Shown piece by piece: positions 6,408-6,681 of a DNA stretch of 6,681 nucleotides; position 1 is the first letter of the stretch, and every line of letters begins with the position of its first letter. The translations under genes were made by a program, and so were the position numbers. The DNA is from Bacillota bacterium (lineage in GTDB: Bacteria; Bacillota; Dethiobacteria; Dethiobacterales; Dethiobacteraceae), in the NCBI GenBank assembly GCA_024650095.1, contig JANKMV010000115.1, forward strand, positions 1 through 6,681, written 5' to 3'. The notes below the pieces were generated by a model that was not told the origin of the DNA, made no database searches, and worked only from the letters and a program-made list of their open reading frames with translations.

Positions 6408-6681
6408 TAACAACAATCACCGCTACAGTCACAATCACCACCACAGCAACCGTCATGGCTATGTCCCGTTTCCATTCCTGTAACGCGGGCAATGGTTGCA
6501 TTGACAGCCTCTAGTAAGCCATTCACCTTGTCGCGTGCGTTTAGGTAGGCACTAATCTCCGGGTTATCTAACATTTGCTGTTGTTGTAAGCGCAATTGGT
6601 CCATTTGCTCTGGTGTAATTTTTTCCCCTTGCTGTTGCTTTTCGTCAAATGCTTTCTGATGATCCTGGAACGCTTGCACTA
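6407..6681 (-). CDS. YlbF/YmcA-family protein, C-terminal part, with Cys-rich tail
   Basis: The frame runs off the right edge, so the start is missing. About 91 residues are visible, and family members are usually 110-150 long. The segment is helical and glutamine-rich (F.DHQKAFDEKQQQGEKITPEQ … LRLQQQQMLDNPEISAYLNA … VNGLLEAVNATIARVTG), matching the YlbF/YmcA pattern in which a helix pair precedes 'NP.I..YL.A...…L…I…I'. In Bacillus subtilis, YlbF works with YmcA and YaaT to stimulate Spo0A phosphorylation and to direct RNase Y; that role is only transferred by family. The tail after GMETGHSHDG carries six cysteines (CC, C, C, CC) and two histidines in about 18 residues, suggesting a metal or Fe-S ligand set. 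The GTG at 6679 is internal to the frame and not a convincing start. Confidence 0.75.
   Translation of the reverse strand, partial: VQAFQDHQKAFDEKQQQGEKITPEQMDQLRLQQQQMLDNPEISAYLNARDKVNGLLEAVNATIARVTGMETGHSHDGCCGGDCDCSGDCC

Overview
The window looks like a chromosomal segment of a Bacillota (Firmicutes) bacterium, probably an endospore-forming Clostridia or Negativicutes relative. The evidence is strong GGAGG-type ribosome binding sites, a lipoprotein signal with a lipobox cysteine, a YlbF/YmcA-family protein, a small CPTG-type LysM protein, and a two-gene set of ABC permeases of the YtrC-like type. The species cannot be named from the sequence alone.

Left part (1-2585, + strand): the 3' end of one gene (93 codons visible) is followed after 87 nt by a full-length paralogue. 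The two products align along the visible C-terminus and share a nearly identical ending (…KDAPDF…). Each is probably a membrane permease subunit with an N-terminal bundle of about nine helices and a large extracytoplasmic C-terminal domain. The pair was probably made by gene duplication, and its ATPase and regulator probably lie upstream of the window.

Middle (2586-2870): a gene-free stretch between convergent transcription units. It holds two abutting 39-bp direct repeats with a perfect hairpin at one end, an imperfect longer inverted repeat, and a bidirectional intrinsic terminator. It reads as a small repeat/REP-like island.

Right part (2871-6681, - strand), read right to left: the C-terminal part of a YlbF-family protein with a Cys/His-rich tail; a terminator that starts at its stop codon; bifunctional NAD(P)HX epimerase/dehydratase (nnr); a two-CBS-domain protein 14 nt downstream of nnr; a lipoprotein with a LolA-like fold plus a DUF4367-like C-terminal domain; and a 68-residue LysM protein. 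nnr and the CBS gene form one unit (metabolite repair plus a possible adenylate sensor). The lipoprotein and LysM genes form a second envelope- or sporulation-related unit. A near-ideal extended -10 box (TGGTATAAT) overlapping the CBS stop codon suggests that this second unit has its own promoter and a roughly 130-nt structured leader.

Several starts were moved from the longest ORF to the codon with a good Shine-Dalgarno: ATG 372 for the permease, ATG 3077 for LysM, TTG 4149 for the lipoprotein and GTG 6293 for nnr. No CRISPR array, tRNA, rRNA, transposase or phage gene is visible. The window is mostly ordinary housekeeping and accessory chromosome. The best leads are the paired permeases, the REP-like repeats, the leader of the lipoprotein gene and the Cys-rich tail of the YlbF protein.
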